A stretch of 41,008 nt of DNA, taken from contig CALGAJ010000322.1 of the NCBI GenBank assembly GCA_937951975.1, forward strand, positions 1 to 41,008, written 5' to 3'. The notes beneath the pieces are model-generated. The model was not told the origin of the DNA, did no database searches, and worked only from the letters and a program-made list of their open reading frames with translations. This DNA is from an uncultured Desulfotignum sp. Lineage in GTDB: Bacteria > Desulfobacterota > Desulfobacteria > Desulfobacterales > Desulfobacteraceae. Shown one piece after another: positions 1 through 8,593 of this stretch (position 1 is the stretch's first letter; every line of letters begins with the position of its first letter). Position numbers and translations under genes: made by a program.

Positions 1-882
1 GGCGTAACCGCCCCCATTGTTTCGCAGGTCGATGACCAGGTGCCGGGCACCCTCCCTCATGAGGTCCATGAGGGCATTTTCAAAATTCTCTGCGGCGTGT
101 TCGGAAAACTCGGTCATGTGGATATAACCGATACCCGGCTCCAGCATGCGGAAGCGGACGGACACATTCTTTATGCCCCGGCGTGTAATGGTGAGGGTGA
201 TCTCCCGGTCTTCCACCGGCCGGTAAACAACCAGGGTCACCTGAGTCCCCTCTTCTCCCCTGACGAAAGCTGCCAGCTGACCCACATCCTCGAATTCGGA
301 GACGGGGCGGCCGTCCACCTGGCGGAAAATATCACCCACATAGAGGCCTGTCTGCTCGGCCGGGCTGTCAGGGATCAGGTCGTTGACCAGGTAGCTGCCG
401 TCACGGTCACGCATGACGATGGCCCCGATACCGACATATTCCCCCTTCATGGAGTCCTCGACACTCTGGTGGTAAGCGGGCGTTAAATAGAAGGTATAGG
501 GGCTGCCCATCTGATCGACCAGACCCATGGTCATCTTCTCGATCATGGCCGCGTCGTCAAAGGCCTCATAGTAGTTATCCTGAAGGAGGTTGTAGGCGGT
601 CATGAATTTTTCCAGGGCTTCTTCAACGCCTTCATGATCCGTGAAGGTCAGCGTGCGGTCTCCCTGAAGGGAGGGGGAGGTCGGCTGGGTCGGCGCCGGC
701 TCTGCCGGCCCCTCAAGGGCCGAACGGATGGCCTCGCCATAAAAGAGGTAGCCTGCGGCAGCTGTCAGGACAAAGGTCAGGGAGGCCGTCAGGAGCACGT
801 CAAAAAGAACAGGCCAGAAAGATGATTTGCCCTTGGTTTTTGCGGGCCTGGTTTTCTGCGGCTTCCAGTTTTTGAATGGCAA
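1..882 (-). CDS. S41-family C-terminal processing protease, partial (3' end outside window)
   Basis: Membrane-anchored serine protease of the CtpA/Prc (S41) type that would cut protein C-termini on the outer face of the cytoplasmic membrane. The visible part has a Lys-rich N-terminus, one hydrophobic anchor (residues about 25-50), a Pro-rich linker, a helical N-terminal domain, a PDZ domain (about residues 130-215, with VGIGAIV and SPAEQTGLYVGD) and the beginning of the protease core, LVIDLRNNGGG. The catalytic Ser/Lys part lies beyond the left edge. The frame is closed upstream by a stop at 907-909. The only sensible start giving the anchor a charged N-terminus is a TTG at 880-882, with a weak, too-close AGGA upstream. 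This puts the first 83 bases inside the sbcC reading frame. The helical and PDZ segments look more like clostridial S41 proteases than desulfobacterial ones, but that is an impression. Family call is firm; the start is not. Confidence 0.85.
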   Translation of the reverse strand, partial: MPFKNWKPQKTRPAKTKGKSSFWPVLFDVLLTASLTFVLTAAAGYLFYGEAIRSALEGPAEPAPTQPTSPSLQGDRTLTFTDHEGVEEALEKFMTAYNLLQDNYYEAFDDAAMIEKMTMGLVDQMGSPYTFYLTPAYHQSVEDSMKGEYVGIGAIVMRDRDGSYLVNDLIPDSPAEQTGLYVGDIFRQVDGRPVSEFEDVGQLAAFVRGEEGTQVTLVVYRPVEDREITLTITRRGIKNVSVRFRMLEPGIGYIHMTEFSEHAAENFENALMDLMREGARHLVIDLRNNGGGYA

Positions 883-2614
883 TTTCCTGTGCTTCGGCGG
901 TTTGAATCAGGTGTGACAGGGCCACCACCTTTTTTTCCGTGTCATCGGGCACCGGCACATTCCCTTTGGCAAACGGGTGTTCCCTGGCCCCGCACAAAGG
1001 ACACGGAACCCCGTGTTCCAGCCGTTTCCGGTAATCCTCCAGTTGGGCGATGGTTTTTAACAGCGTCATCTCCCGGAGCAGACTGTCTTTTTCAGCGCGG
1101 TATTCACGAAGCAGCCGGCCCCCCAGCAGACCAGACAGCTGTTTTTTCTCCTGTTCCAGCCGGCGGCCCGCCCGGGCCAGCCTCTGCTGATGGTCCCGGC
1201 AATGCTCTGTGCACTGGGACAGGTGTTCAACAGCTTTCTGAACAGCCTGCCCGGCTTTTTTTTTATCAGCTGTGATCCGATCGATCTCTTTTTTCCGGGC
1301 AATCAGAAACCCCAGCTGTTCCTGGATACCGGCAAAGCCCTGCACCAGCCATTCATCCTGAAAATGGTCTTTGAGAAATGTTTCCGCCTGTGTCAGTGTC
1401 TGGGCGGCCTGAACCTTTTTTTCCTGTTTTTTGCTTAACCGCTGCCTGTCAGATTCAATGGCTGCGGCATCGGTTTTACAACGCTCCCGGGCTTGAACAA
1501 TCGCCTGTTTTTTTTCAGCCAGGGTCTGATCCAGCAGGCGGACTTTCCGGATCAGGGGGGCAGCCTGTTTCAGGTTTTCTTTGGCCTGGGCCGTGTGACG
1601 GACCGCGTTTTTCAGATCGGTTTCCTTTTGCTGAAACGCTTGTTCCAGTTTCGGCAGTTCCTGCTTTCGGGCGTTCACCTGCATCCGGTCGGCCGCCTGC
1701 TGTTTGCGCACCGCAGACAAGGCCGCAAACTCCCCTTCCAGTCCGGCCGCTGTCACTGCCCGGCCCAGGCGGTCCCGAAACGGGCTGAATTTTGTCATAT
1801 CCGCTTGTAATTTTTGGGTTTCCTCGGACAGATCGCTGATCTCTTTTTCCAGCCCCTGGATTCCCGCAAGCCAGGCCATGGCTTTTTGCAGTTCAACGGT
1901 TCTGGCGGCCAGCTCGGTTTCCTGGGTGTCTTTTTGTGTCAGATCCTGGTGAATCTGTGATTCCTGCTCCGGTGTCAGAATTTCAATGCCGGCGGTTTCC
2001 GCTTCAAGCACTTTTAATTTTTCTTTTTCATCCCGGTGGCGTTCATGGACCCGGCGGGAAATTTCCGAATAAATGCCGGTACCGGTAATCTGCTCAAGGA
2101 TACGGGATTTCTGTTCCACATCTGCTTTCAAAAACGTATCAAACCCGCCCTGGGCCAGGAGAATGGACCGGGTGAACCGGTCAAAATCCATGCCGGTCTT
2201 TTCTTCGATCACCTGGCCCACCCGGCTTTTTTTGGTTTCTATGAGCCGGGCGGTCTGTGCATCGCTGATTTCATGACCGGCACCAATCAGATTGCCGTCC
2301 GGTTTTTTCCGGGCCCGATGCTGTTCCCAATGACATCGGTACTGTTTCCCCTGGGATTCAAACACCACTTCCGCGTAGCATTCCCCGGTCTGACGGGACA
2401 TGATTTCATTGTTGCCACCCGTGATTTTCCCCAACCGGGGCGTCGCCCCATACAGGGCCAGACAGACCGCGTCCAGTATGGTGGATTTCCCCGCACCGGT
2501 CGGACCGGTCAATGCGAAAATACCGCTGCCGGTGTATTCGGGATGGGTAAAATCAATGGCCCATTCACCATAAAGCGAATTCAGGTTTTTAAATCGAAGG
2601 GATATAATTTTCAT
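800..2614 (-). CDS. sbcC: SbcC nuclease subunit, truncated after the zinc hook
   Basis: SMC-like ATPase of the SbcCD (Rad50/Mre11) complex, which opens hairpins and processes double-strand breaks. The N-terminal ATPase half is present: Walker A GPTGAGKST (about residues 37-45) and the Q-loop region ILLAQGGF. A long coiled coil and the zinc hook CPLC (residues 538-541) follow. The protein then ends at 604 residues; the family is usually 1000 or more (E. coli about 1050). The return coiled coil, ABC signature, Walker B and D-loop are all missing, so the protein could not form a normal ATPase. The last codons run into the S41 protease gene in another frame. The start ATG has GGAAA upstream and lies 36 bases after sbcD. 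A deletion fusing two loci or an assembly join are the likeliest explanations; a real short variant seems unlikely. Confidence 0.85.
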   Translation of the reverse strand: MKIISLRFKNLNSLYGEWAIDFTHPEYTGSGIFALTGPTGAGKSTILDAVCLALYGATPRLGKITGGNNEIMSRQTGECYAEVVFESQGKQYRCHWEQHRARKKPDGNLIGAGHEISDAQTARLIETKKSRVGQVIEEKTGMDFDRFTRSILLAQGGFDTFLKADVEQKSRILEQITGTGIYSEISRRVHERHRDEKEKLKVLEAETAGIEILTPEQESQIHQDLTQKDTQETELAARTVELQKAMAWLAGIQGLEKEISDLSEETQKLQADMTKFSPFRDRLGRAVTAAGLEGEFAALSAVRKQQAADRMQVNARKQELPKLEQAFQQKETDLKNAVRHTAQAKENLKQAAPLIRKVRLLDQTLAEKKQAIVQARERCKTDAAAIESDRQRLSKKQEKKVQAAQTLTQAETFLKDHFQDEWLVQGFAGIQEQLGFLIARKKEIDRITADKKKAGQAVQKAVEHLSQCTEHCRDHQQRLARAGRRLEQEKKQLSGLLGGRLLREYRAEKDSLLREMTLLKTIAQLEDYRKRLEHGVPCPLCGAREHPFAKGNVPVPDDTEKKVVALSHLIQTAEAQEIAIQKLEAAENQARKNQGQIIFLACSF

Positions 2615-2650
2615 TTTATTTCCAATGGTTCCGGCATGATCCAGCCAGGA

Positions 2651-3901
2651 TCAATCCGCATGCTTATCCTCCTCTAAAAGGGCCGTCACAATCTCATTAT
2701 AAGATGCGGTCAGCAGTTTGCGATCCTCGCTTGTCGCATCTGCCGCATCCAGGCACCGGTCAAACACATCCTTGGGATCCAGGTCATCCAGGGTTTCCTG
2801 ATTCCGGGTTTTTTGGATCACCCGGTCCATCACCGGTCTGTTTTTAATCCGCCGGATCTCCATGTCTGAATCCGCCACCGCTTCCTCCAGCACTTCCCGG
2901 AGCCTGCTCACCCTGTCGCGGCCCGTGTGCTCGATCGCCAGCCATGACCGGCTCCCGGCCTGCCTGAGCCGGGCCATTCTTTCACAGATCTCATCCAGGG
3001 ATCCTGTAATACGCACCAGCTCCTGAAAGCAGGGAACCGGAAGCGGCGTGACTGCGGTATTTTCACGGCTGAATTCCACCATCACCACCTGCTTGGCATG
3101 GCCGGCCTCCCCAAACCCCATGGGAATGGGAGACCCGCTGTAGCGGATCTGGGCCGCTCCTCCCACTTTCTGGGGCACATGCAGATGGCCCAGGGCCAGA
3201 TAATCGATGGTCCCCGGGAACACCGAGGTGTCCACATGGGCCAAAGAACCGACATACAGGTCTCTGACCCCGTCCCCGTCAACGGTTCTGCCGCCGGCCG
3301 TGAACAGATGGCCCAGGGCGATGATGGGAATGCAGGGCTGCGGATCGGCATCCGCTGTTTTAGTGAGCAATGCCTCCCGCTTTTTTTCCGCAATGGCCGT
3401 CACCTGTGCATAGTGCTGTCGGATGCCCTGCACCAGTTTTCTGTTTTTATCATCAATGGTTTCACCCGGCTCAACGGTCCGGATATCCCTGTCCCGCAGA
3501 TAGGGAACCGCGCACACCACCGCGGCCTGATCTGCATTGGAAATCACGAGCACTTCATCGGCCGGATTGCCGGTCACAGCCCCCACCACATGCACATTCA
3601 GCATGTGCAGAATCGCTTTGGGGGCATTGAGAAATGACGGGGAGTCATGGTTTCCGGCGATCACCACCACATGGCCGCAGCAGGAGGCTGCCACGCGGCA
3701 CAGAAACCGGTAATACAGTTCCTGGGCCCGGTGACCCGGCGTGGTGGTGTCAAACACATCTCCGGCCACCAGCAGCAGATCGATCTGCTGGGTTTCAATA
3801 GTATGCACCAGCCAGTCCAGAAATGCGGCAAACTCGTCATACCGTTTGCGGCCGTAAAGAGACCGGCCCAGGTGCCAGTCGGACGTATGAAGTATTTTCA
3901 T
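2651..3901 (-). CDS. sbcD: SbcD exonuclease subunit
   Basis: Mn2+-dependent 3'-5' exonuclease and endonuclease partner of SbcC (Mre11 family), about 416 residues, a normal length. Metallophosphoesterase motifs are visible: HTSDWHLG at residues 5-12, then VAGDVFD, IAGNHDS and ALGHLH, supplying the metal-binding Asp, Asn and His residues. The reading frame extends upstream with no homology. I start it at the ATG at 3899-3901 because the protein then begins MKILHTSDWHLG as in the family, and because this ATG overlaps the stop of the flavoprotein before it (ATGA), which implies translational coupling. It is the last complete gene of the minus-strand operon before the truncated sbcC. Its partner is damaged, so the complex may be non-functional even though SbcD itself looks intact. 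Confidence 0.95.
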   Translation of the reverse strand: MKILHTSDWHLGRSLYGRKRYDEFAAFLDWLVHTIETQQIDLLLVAGDVFDTTTPGHRAQELYYRFLCRVAASCCGHVVVIAGNHDSPSFLNAPKAILHMLNVHVVGAVTGNPADEVLVISNADQAAVVCAVPYLRDRDIRTVEPGETIDDKNRKLVQGIRQHYAQVTAIAEKKREALLTKTADADPQPCIPIIALGHLFTAGGRTVDGDGVRDLYVGSLAHVDTSVFPGTIDYLALGHLHVPQKVGGAAQIRYSGSPIPMGFGEAGHAKQVVMVEFSRENTAVTPLPVPCFQELVRITGSLDEICERMARLRQAGSRSWLAIEHTGRDRVSRLREVLEEAVADSDMEIRRIKNRPVMDRVIQKTRNQETLDDLDPKDVFDRCLDAADATSEDRKLLTASYNEIVTALLEEDKHAD

Positions 3902-4986
3902 GGCAGAAACAATCGCAACAGGGGCCTTCCTGCGGCATATCCTTTGGAAAAATGGTGATGAACCGCCGGAATACCGGCAAGTTTGAGGCACGGCCCCGTC
4001 CATCGGTACAATGCGGCGGCCCCGTATCGGGACACCCTCAGATCCAGGCGCAGACCGGTCAGGGACCGGGTATACACGGACAGGGCCCGCGTCTTTTTCT
4101 CCAGGGCCTGACAGATGGCGGCCGCAGCGGTCCGGCCGGATGTCACTGCAAAATAGATCCCTTCCCCGAAAACGGATTCGGCAAATCCGGCCGCATCCCC
4201 GGCCAGCAGGACCCGTCCGCACCCCGGGCTTCGGCCCCCCCGCCCCCCGCCGGTACCGATGGGATAGCCTGTGATGCCGGACAATGCATCGGTGCCCAGA
4301 CGGTCCCGGGCAAAGGCGGTCAGGTTCCGGACCGATACCGGGGTGTGATCATGGCTGAATATTCCGATGTTGACATGCGTTTTTTTAGGAAAGACCCAGT
4401 AATATCCGGGCAAATCCCTGAAAAATGCAAATGCCATGGACACCTGATCCGGCCGGCGCATCTGAACATCGGCCTCCAGACCATATATTTTCCGGATCCG
4501 GTATGGCCGGTCCTGGCGGTTGAGCAACGCCCGGATCCGTGAATTGGCGCCATCCGCCCCGATCACATGGGATGCGGTCAGCAATCCTTCAGACGTGTGA
4601 AGGGTCACGGTCTCTTTTTCCTGAACCAGGGCATGGATGCGGTCAACGATTTGAAACCGGGCTCCGGCGGCCAGGGCCTGATTCAGGCAGAAAAGATCCA
4701 GGTCTTTTCGCTGTGTCATATGGCACAGCGGGCCGGTCGATTGAATGGTAAAAAAAGATCCATCCGGCCGGTGTATCTCCATCATGTGACAGGACCGCTC
4801 AATCTGTCCTGTAATATCACAGGCAAAACATGCCGCGGCCCTGGGTGTCAGCCCCCCGGCACAGGCTTTTTTCCGGGGAAAGGATTTCCGGTCCAGCATC
4901 AGCACGGAATATCCGGCGGATGCCAGATCAAATCCCGCAGCGGTTCCGGCCGGTCCGGCCCCGGCAATGATCACGTCATAGGTCAT
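3898..4986 (-). CDS. Geranylgeranyl reductase family FAD-dependent oxidoreductase
   Basis: Flavoprotein of 362 residues resembling the geranylgeranyl reductase / digeranylgeranylglycerophospholipid reductase family, which saturates isoprenoid double bonds or acts on related lipid substrates. The N-terminal Rossmann motif is GAGPAG (residues 9-14), followed by an acidic strand end (MLDRKSFPRKKACAGG). GADGANSRIR marks the middle FAD-contact motif and GDAAGFAESVFGEG (about residues 265-280) the second FAD-binding site. The length suits the short members of the family. Its start overlaps the stop of the amine oxidase and its stop overlaps sbcD's start, both as ATGA. The substrate cannot be read from sequence; menaquinone or another isoprenoid is possible. 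Family assignment is good, specific function unknown. Confidence 0.85.
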   Translation of the reverse strand: MTYDVIIAGAGPAGTAAGFDLASAGYSVLMLDRKSFPRKKACAGGLTPRAAACFACDITGQIERSCHMMEIHRPDGSFFTIQSTGPLCHMTQRKDLDLFCLNQALAAGARFQIVDRIHALVQEKETVTLHTSEGLLTASHVIGADGANSRIRALLNRQDRPYRIRKIYGLEADVQMRRPDQVSMAFAFFRDLPGYYWVFPKKTHVNIGIFSHDHTPVSVRNLTAFARDRLGTDALSGITGYPIGTGGGRGGRSPGCGRVLLAGDAAGFAESVFGEGIYFAVTSGRTAAAAICQALEKKTRALSVYTRSLTGLRLDLRVSRYGAAALYRWTGPCLKLAGIPAVHHHFSKGYAAGRPLLRLFLP

Positions 4987-6062
4987 AGAATTCCTTTGAC
5001 GGCCCGCTGTGCACTGGCCAGGGCCCCTTCAAGATATCCGCCGAAATGATCAGATGTTTCCGTGCCGGCAAAACAGACCCGGCCGTCCCAGATATCGGTT
5101 CTGCCGGATGGCAGCTCATACACCGGATGGGCATGGGCGGCCCGCTGGTCATACTCGGTGGCGGTGAACGGCGCCATGGCCCAGTCCTTGTAAAAAACCG
5201 CGGCCGGGTGTTGGGCGTTTTCACCATACAGAATCTGAAGCTGAGCAAGTATGGCCCGGACCATCTGCTGCCGGTCCCTGCGCTGGGCCGCCGGGATCCC
5301 CACAAACCCGGTCAGGCCGAAGGGCTTTCCCGGTCCATTGGATCCGTCATGCACCTCTCCCAAAGGACCGTGCTGGCTGAATGCCTGGCCGGACAGCCCG
5401 ATTTTCCGCCAGTCCGCCTGATCGTACAGGGCAAAGAATTTGGCCTGGCCCGCCATCCATGTGCTGGTTTTGAGCATGGCCTGGGTCAGTTCATGGGACA
5501 GATCCGGGGTAAACAAGATGGTGGCTGCGGCCAGACGGGGCGGGATGGCCAGGATCACCTGATTTGCCTTGAAAACATTTTTGGCCGATTCTCCGACATT
5601 CCCCACCCGGACATCGACATGGTCTGCCATCCGTTCCATTTCACACACCGGATGACACAATCGCACCACCCCTTTGGGCAGCCGCTGATACAGGCCGTCC
5701 ACCAGCGTGATCATGCCGCCGGCTATGCGCCAGCCTTCCGGTTCCATGGGATACCCGGGAATGGTTCTGGCGTGCCCGTCCACGGCCTGAAACCTGCCGT
5801 AACCGGTGTCATACTGGGGGTATCCGGTCAAACTTAAGTACCGGACCAGCTGTTCTATTTTGGGATTGATGGCCGGCCAGTACCAGGATGGGCCCAGATC
5901 AGGAAAATATCCCTGATACTCTGGACACAGGATTCGGCCGCCCACCCGGTCTCTGGCCTCCAGAATCACAAAGGACCGGTTTGTTTCCGCCAGCAGCCAG
6001 GCGGCATATATTCCGCTCAAACCGGCCCCGATGATCAGGGTGTCCACTGTTTCAGCTGTCAT
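4983..6062 (-). CDS. Flavin-containing amine oxidase family protein
   Basis: FAD enzyme of the monoamine oxidase / protoporphyrinogen-oxidase superfamily, about 359 residues. It has the dinucleotide motif GAGLSG near residue 12, the ILEARDRVGGRI motif that follows in this family, and the C-terminal FAD motif CFAGTETSDHFGGYLEGA. The open frame extends 35 codons further upstream with no homology. I chose the ATG at 6060-6062 because it places GAGLSG at the usual distance and overlaps the racemase stop as ATGA. It is shorter than typical amine oxidases (450 or more). The substrate is unknown; a neighbouring amino-acid racemase makes an amine or amino acid plausible. Family is well supported, reaction is inference. 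Confidence 0.85.
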   Translation of the reverse strand: MTAETVDTLIIGAGLSGIYAAWLLAETNRSFVILEARDRVGGRILCPEYQGYFPDLGPSWYWPAINPKIEQLVRYLSLTGYPQYDTGYGRFQAVDGHARTIPGYPMEPEGWRIAGGMITLVDGLYQRLPKGVVRLCHPVCEMERMADHVDVRVGNVGESAKNVFKANQVILAIPPRLAAATILFTPDLSHELTQAMLKTSTWMAGQAKFFALYDQADWRKIGLSGQAFSQHGPLGEVHDGSNGPGKPFGLTGFVGIPAAQRRDRQQMVRAILAQLQILYGENAQHPAAVFYKDWAMAPFTATEYDQRAAHAHPVYELPSGRTDIWDGRVCFAGTETSDHFGGYLEGALASAQRAVKGIL

Positions 6063-6754
6063 GATATTGTTGCATATGCCACGGCTTCCTGGGCATGGAT
6101 CACTGTGGTATCCACCAGTTTTACCGGGGTATCCTCCTGCTGAATCAGCATCCCGATTTCCGTGCACCCCAGAATGACCGCTTCCGCGCCCCGGTCGGCC
6201 AGGTCATCAATGATGTGCAGGTATGCCGCCTTTGATGCCGGTTCAGTTCTGCCCAGGCAAAGTTCTTCAAAAATAACGTTGTGCACGGTCTGCCGGTCCT
6301 TTTCACCCGGCACCAGCACCTGAAGACCGTGCAGGTCCATCAATCTTTTTTTATAAAACGCCTGCTCCATGGTAAAGGCCGTACCCAAAAGACCCACGGA
6401 TTTAATATTATCCTTTACCAGCACCGATGCCGTGGCATCGGCAATATGAAGCAAAGGGATGTCAATGGCGGCTTCAATCTTCGGGGCCACATTGTGCATG
6501 GTGTTGGTACAGATGAGCAGAAAATCAGCTCCTGCCGCCTGGATCTTCCGGGCCGCATCCGACAGGATGGCGGCTACTTCGGCCCAGTCCCCGGCCTGCA
6601 TCTTTTTTTCAATGGGCCCGAAATCTACGCTGTACAGGACGATTCTTGCTGAATGAAAGCCCCCCAACGCGTTTTTGACTCCCTGATTGATGGCCCGGTA
6701 ATAGGTCAGTGTGCTTTCCCAGCTCATACCCCCCAGCAGTCCGATTGTTTTCAT
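6059..6754 (-). CDS. Aspartate/glutamate racemase family protein
   Basis: Cofactor-independent amino-acid racemase of the aspartate/glutamate racemase superfamily, 231 residues, which is normal. The N-terminus MKTIGLLGGMSWEST is typical of aspartate racemases. The two catalytic cysteines expected for two-base racemisation are visible: Cys82 in ICTNTMH and Cys197 in ILGCTEIG. The ATG follows CCGGAG. This is the first gene of the minus-strand operon, preceded by a good sigma-70 promoter, and its stop overlaps the next start. It probably converts L- to D-aspartate or a relative; the exact substrate is not readable from sequence. Confidence 0.9.
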   Translation of the reverse strand: MKTIGLLGGMSWESTLTYYRAINQGVKNALGGFHSARIVLYSVDFGPIEKKMQAGDWAEVAAILSDAARKIQAAGADFLLICTNTMHNVAPKIEAAIDIPLLHIADATASVLVKDNIKSVGLLGTAFTMEQAFYKKRLMDLHGLQVLVPGEKDRQTVHNVIFEELCLGRTEPASKAAYLHIIDDLADRGAEAVILGCTEIGMLIQQEDTPVKLVDTTVIHAQEAVAYATIS

Positions 6755-6808
6755 ATGCTGCTCCGGTTTAAAATATGGATGATCCGCTGTTATACGCCTT
6801 TTTTATTC

Positions 6809-6837
6809 ATCATATACGCAGAAAACCAAATTTTCAA
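6809..6837 (-). promoter_or_regulatory. Sigma-70-type promoter for the racemase operon
   Basis: On the minus strand, a -35 TTGAAA (6832-6837) and a -10 TATGAT (6809-6814) are separated by exactly 17 bases, about 55 bases upstream of the racemase ATG. The surrounding 200-base gap (6755-6956) is AT-rich and separates this operon from the divergent EF-P-like gene. I see no equally convincing promoter for the plus strand there. Confidence 0.6.
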
Positions 6838-6956
6838 ACATCGATGGTGTTTTCCCGCTGTCCATAGCACTAAAAAATTGAACTTTCAAATTTTTCTGAT
6901 GAATGGTAAAGATATTTTTTTAAAAAATTGGAACTTAATTTTTGCCGGGAGGTACC

Positions 6957-7523
6957 ATGCCCAAAGCCTGCGATTTAAAAAAAGGCAATGTGGTGGAGAT
7001 CAACGAAGATATTTTTGTGGTCAAGCACATTGAGGTGAAAACGCCGTCCGCCCGGGGCGCAGTCACGCTGTACAAGGTCCGGTTCACCAATGTCAGAACC
7101 AGACAGAAATATGAAGACAGTTACAAGGGCGGTGATGTGCTGGAGGATGTGGCGCTTTCCCGCAAACCGGTCCAGTACCTGTACCCGGACGGAGATCTGC
7201 ATGTGTTCATGGATACCCGGGAATATGCCCAGTACATGATTGCCGCCGATACCATCGAAGATGACCTGGTGTGGCTGACCGACGACATGGAAGGCCTGGT
7301 GGGTGTTTTCATTGACGGAAATATGGTGGCCCTGGAAATTCCCGCCAGTCTGGTGTTTGACATTGAACAAACCGCGCCGGGCATCAAAGGGGCCAGTGCC
7401 ACGGCCCGAACCAAGCCGGCCCTGCTTTCCAACGGGGTGGAAATCCAGGTGCCTGAATACCTGGAGACCGGCGAAAAAATCCGCGTCAACACCGAGACCC
7501 GGAAATTCATATCCCGGGCATGA
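6957..7523 (+). CDS. yeiP: Elongation factor P-like protein (YeiP/EfpL type)
   Basis: Three-domain EF-P paralogue of 188 residues that would bind the ribosome E site and relieve stalling. The sequence follows E. coli YeiP along its length, including the middle ARGA-TLYK loop and the C-terminal PGIKGASATARTKPA and IQVPEYLETGEKI blocks. The tip of domain I, where EF-P carries a modified Lys, is Arg33 (TPSARGA), as in YeiP. A start 15 bases further upstream would overlap the Shine-Dalgarno GGGAGG (6947-6952), so the ATG at 6957 is preferred. It stands apart from its neighbours, with a 43-base gap to the permease downstream. I see no EF-P modification gene nearby. Confidence 0.9.
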   Translation: MPKACDLKKGNVVEINEDIFVVKHIEVKTPSARGAVTLYKVRFTNVRTRQKYEDSYKGGDVLEDVALSRKPVQYLYPDGDLHVFMDTREYAQYMIAADTIEDDLVWLTDDMEGLVGVFIDGNMVALEIPASLVFDIEQTAPGIKGASATARTKPALLSNGVEIQVPEYLETGEKIRVNTETRKFISRA

Positions 7524-7566
7524 TTCCGTCACATGTTTCTATAACCCGGCCTGATTTTTCCAAACC

Positions 7567-8445
7567 ATGAAATCCGATACCCTGAAGTCCGATCTGCTTC
7601 TGCTCCTGGCCGCGTCCATCTGGGGACTGGCATTTGTGGCCCAGCGGGTGGGGATGGAACATGTGGGCCCGTTCACTTTCAACGGGCTCCGGTTTGTGCT
7701 GGGGGGGCTGTCGTTGCTGCCGTTTGTGTGGATGTCCAGAAAAAAGAGCTATGACGGCAGCGACAAGGATCTGATAAAATCCGGCATGGTGTCCGGGGTG
7801 GTGCTGTTTGCCGGTATCTCTTTTCAACAGGTGGGCATTGTATACACCACGGCCGGCAAAGCCGGGTTCATCACCGGGCTTTATGTGGTGATGGTACCCA
7901 TTATCGGGCTGTTTCTGCGGCAGACCCGCACCGGGGCCGGGACCTGGGCGGGGGCTGTTCTGGCCAGCATCGGCATGTACCTGCTCAGCGTCAACCGGGA
8001 CATGGACATCAATTTCGGGGATATGCTGGTATTTTTTTCCGCCATCTGTTTTGCCTGTCACATGATTGTGATTGAACGGTTCTGCACCCGGTTCAGCACG
8101 GCGGCCCTGTCCCTGGTCCAGTGTGGGGTCTGTTCGGTGCTCAGCTTAAGCGTGGCTTTGATATTTGAAACCTTTGTGCTGGCCGATATCCTGAAAATCA
8201 CCCTCCCGCTGATCTATGGCGGGGTGTTCTCCGTGGGCGTGGCCTATTCCCTGCAAATCTTCGGGCAGAAAAACAGCCCGGCCTCCCATGCCGCCATTAT
8301 CCTGTGTCTGGAATCCGTGGTGGCGGCCCTGGGCGGGTGGATCATCTTACATGAACTTTTGTCCGGAAGAGCCATTTTCGGGTGTGTGCTCATGCTGACC
8401 GGGATGCTTGTCTCACAGCTGTATGCGATTAAAAAAACAGCATAG
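7567..8445 (+). CDS. EamA-domain (DMT superfamily) permease
   Basis: Inner-membrane transporter of the drug/metabolite family, 292 residues, with about ten hydrophobic segments in two EamA repeats. The typical first-helix motif SIWGLAFVAQR and the GLRFVLGG region are visible, as is LCLESVVAALGGW in the second repeat. Such proteins usually export amino acids or metabolites; the substrate cannot be told here. It follows the EF-P-like gene by 43 bases and may share its transcript. No strong ribosome site is seen before its ATG. The next 87 bases lead to the thiamin promoter without an obvious terminator. Confidence 0.88.
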   Translation: MKSDTLKSDLLLLLAASIWGLAFVAQRVGMEHVGPFTFNGLRFVLGGLSLLPFVWMSRKKSYDGSDKDLIKSGMVSGVVLFAGISFQQVGIVYTTAGKAGFITGLYVVMVPIIGLFLRQTRTGAGTWAGAVLASIGMYLLSVNRDMDINFGDMLVFFSAICFACHMIVIERFCTRFSTAALSLVQCGVCSVLSLSVALIFETFVLADILKITLPLIYGGVFSVGVAYSLQIFGQKNSPASHAAIILCLESVVAALGGWIILHELLSGRAIFGCVLMLTGMLVSQLYAIKKTA

Positions 8446-8532
8446 CAAACGGGTGAAAGCGTTTTCAGCACCATTGCCCCGGTCAAACATGCGATTCCCG
8501 GTTCTGCGGCTGATCCGGCCCTGATATCCCGG

Positions 8533-8561
8533 TTGACAAAACTTCATGGGCTGTATATATT
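8533..8561 (+). promoter_or_regulatory. Sigma-70-type promoter of the thiamin salvage operon
   Basis: TTGACA at 8533-8538 and TATATT at 8556-8561 with a 17-base spacer, close to consensus. The predicted transcript start is near 8568, about 25 bases before the TPP riboswitch, the expected geometry. Its position ties it to the riboswitch and importer genes. Confidence 0.7.
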
Positions 8562-8593
8562 TTTTTGATATAACCGTGCAGCGTGCGGTGGTG

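Noticed and set aside
6870..6925. TTGAAC and TAAAGAT considered as promoter of the EF-P-like gene
   Set aside because: Spacing is about 21 bases and the -10 is poor; left unassigned.
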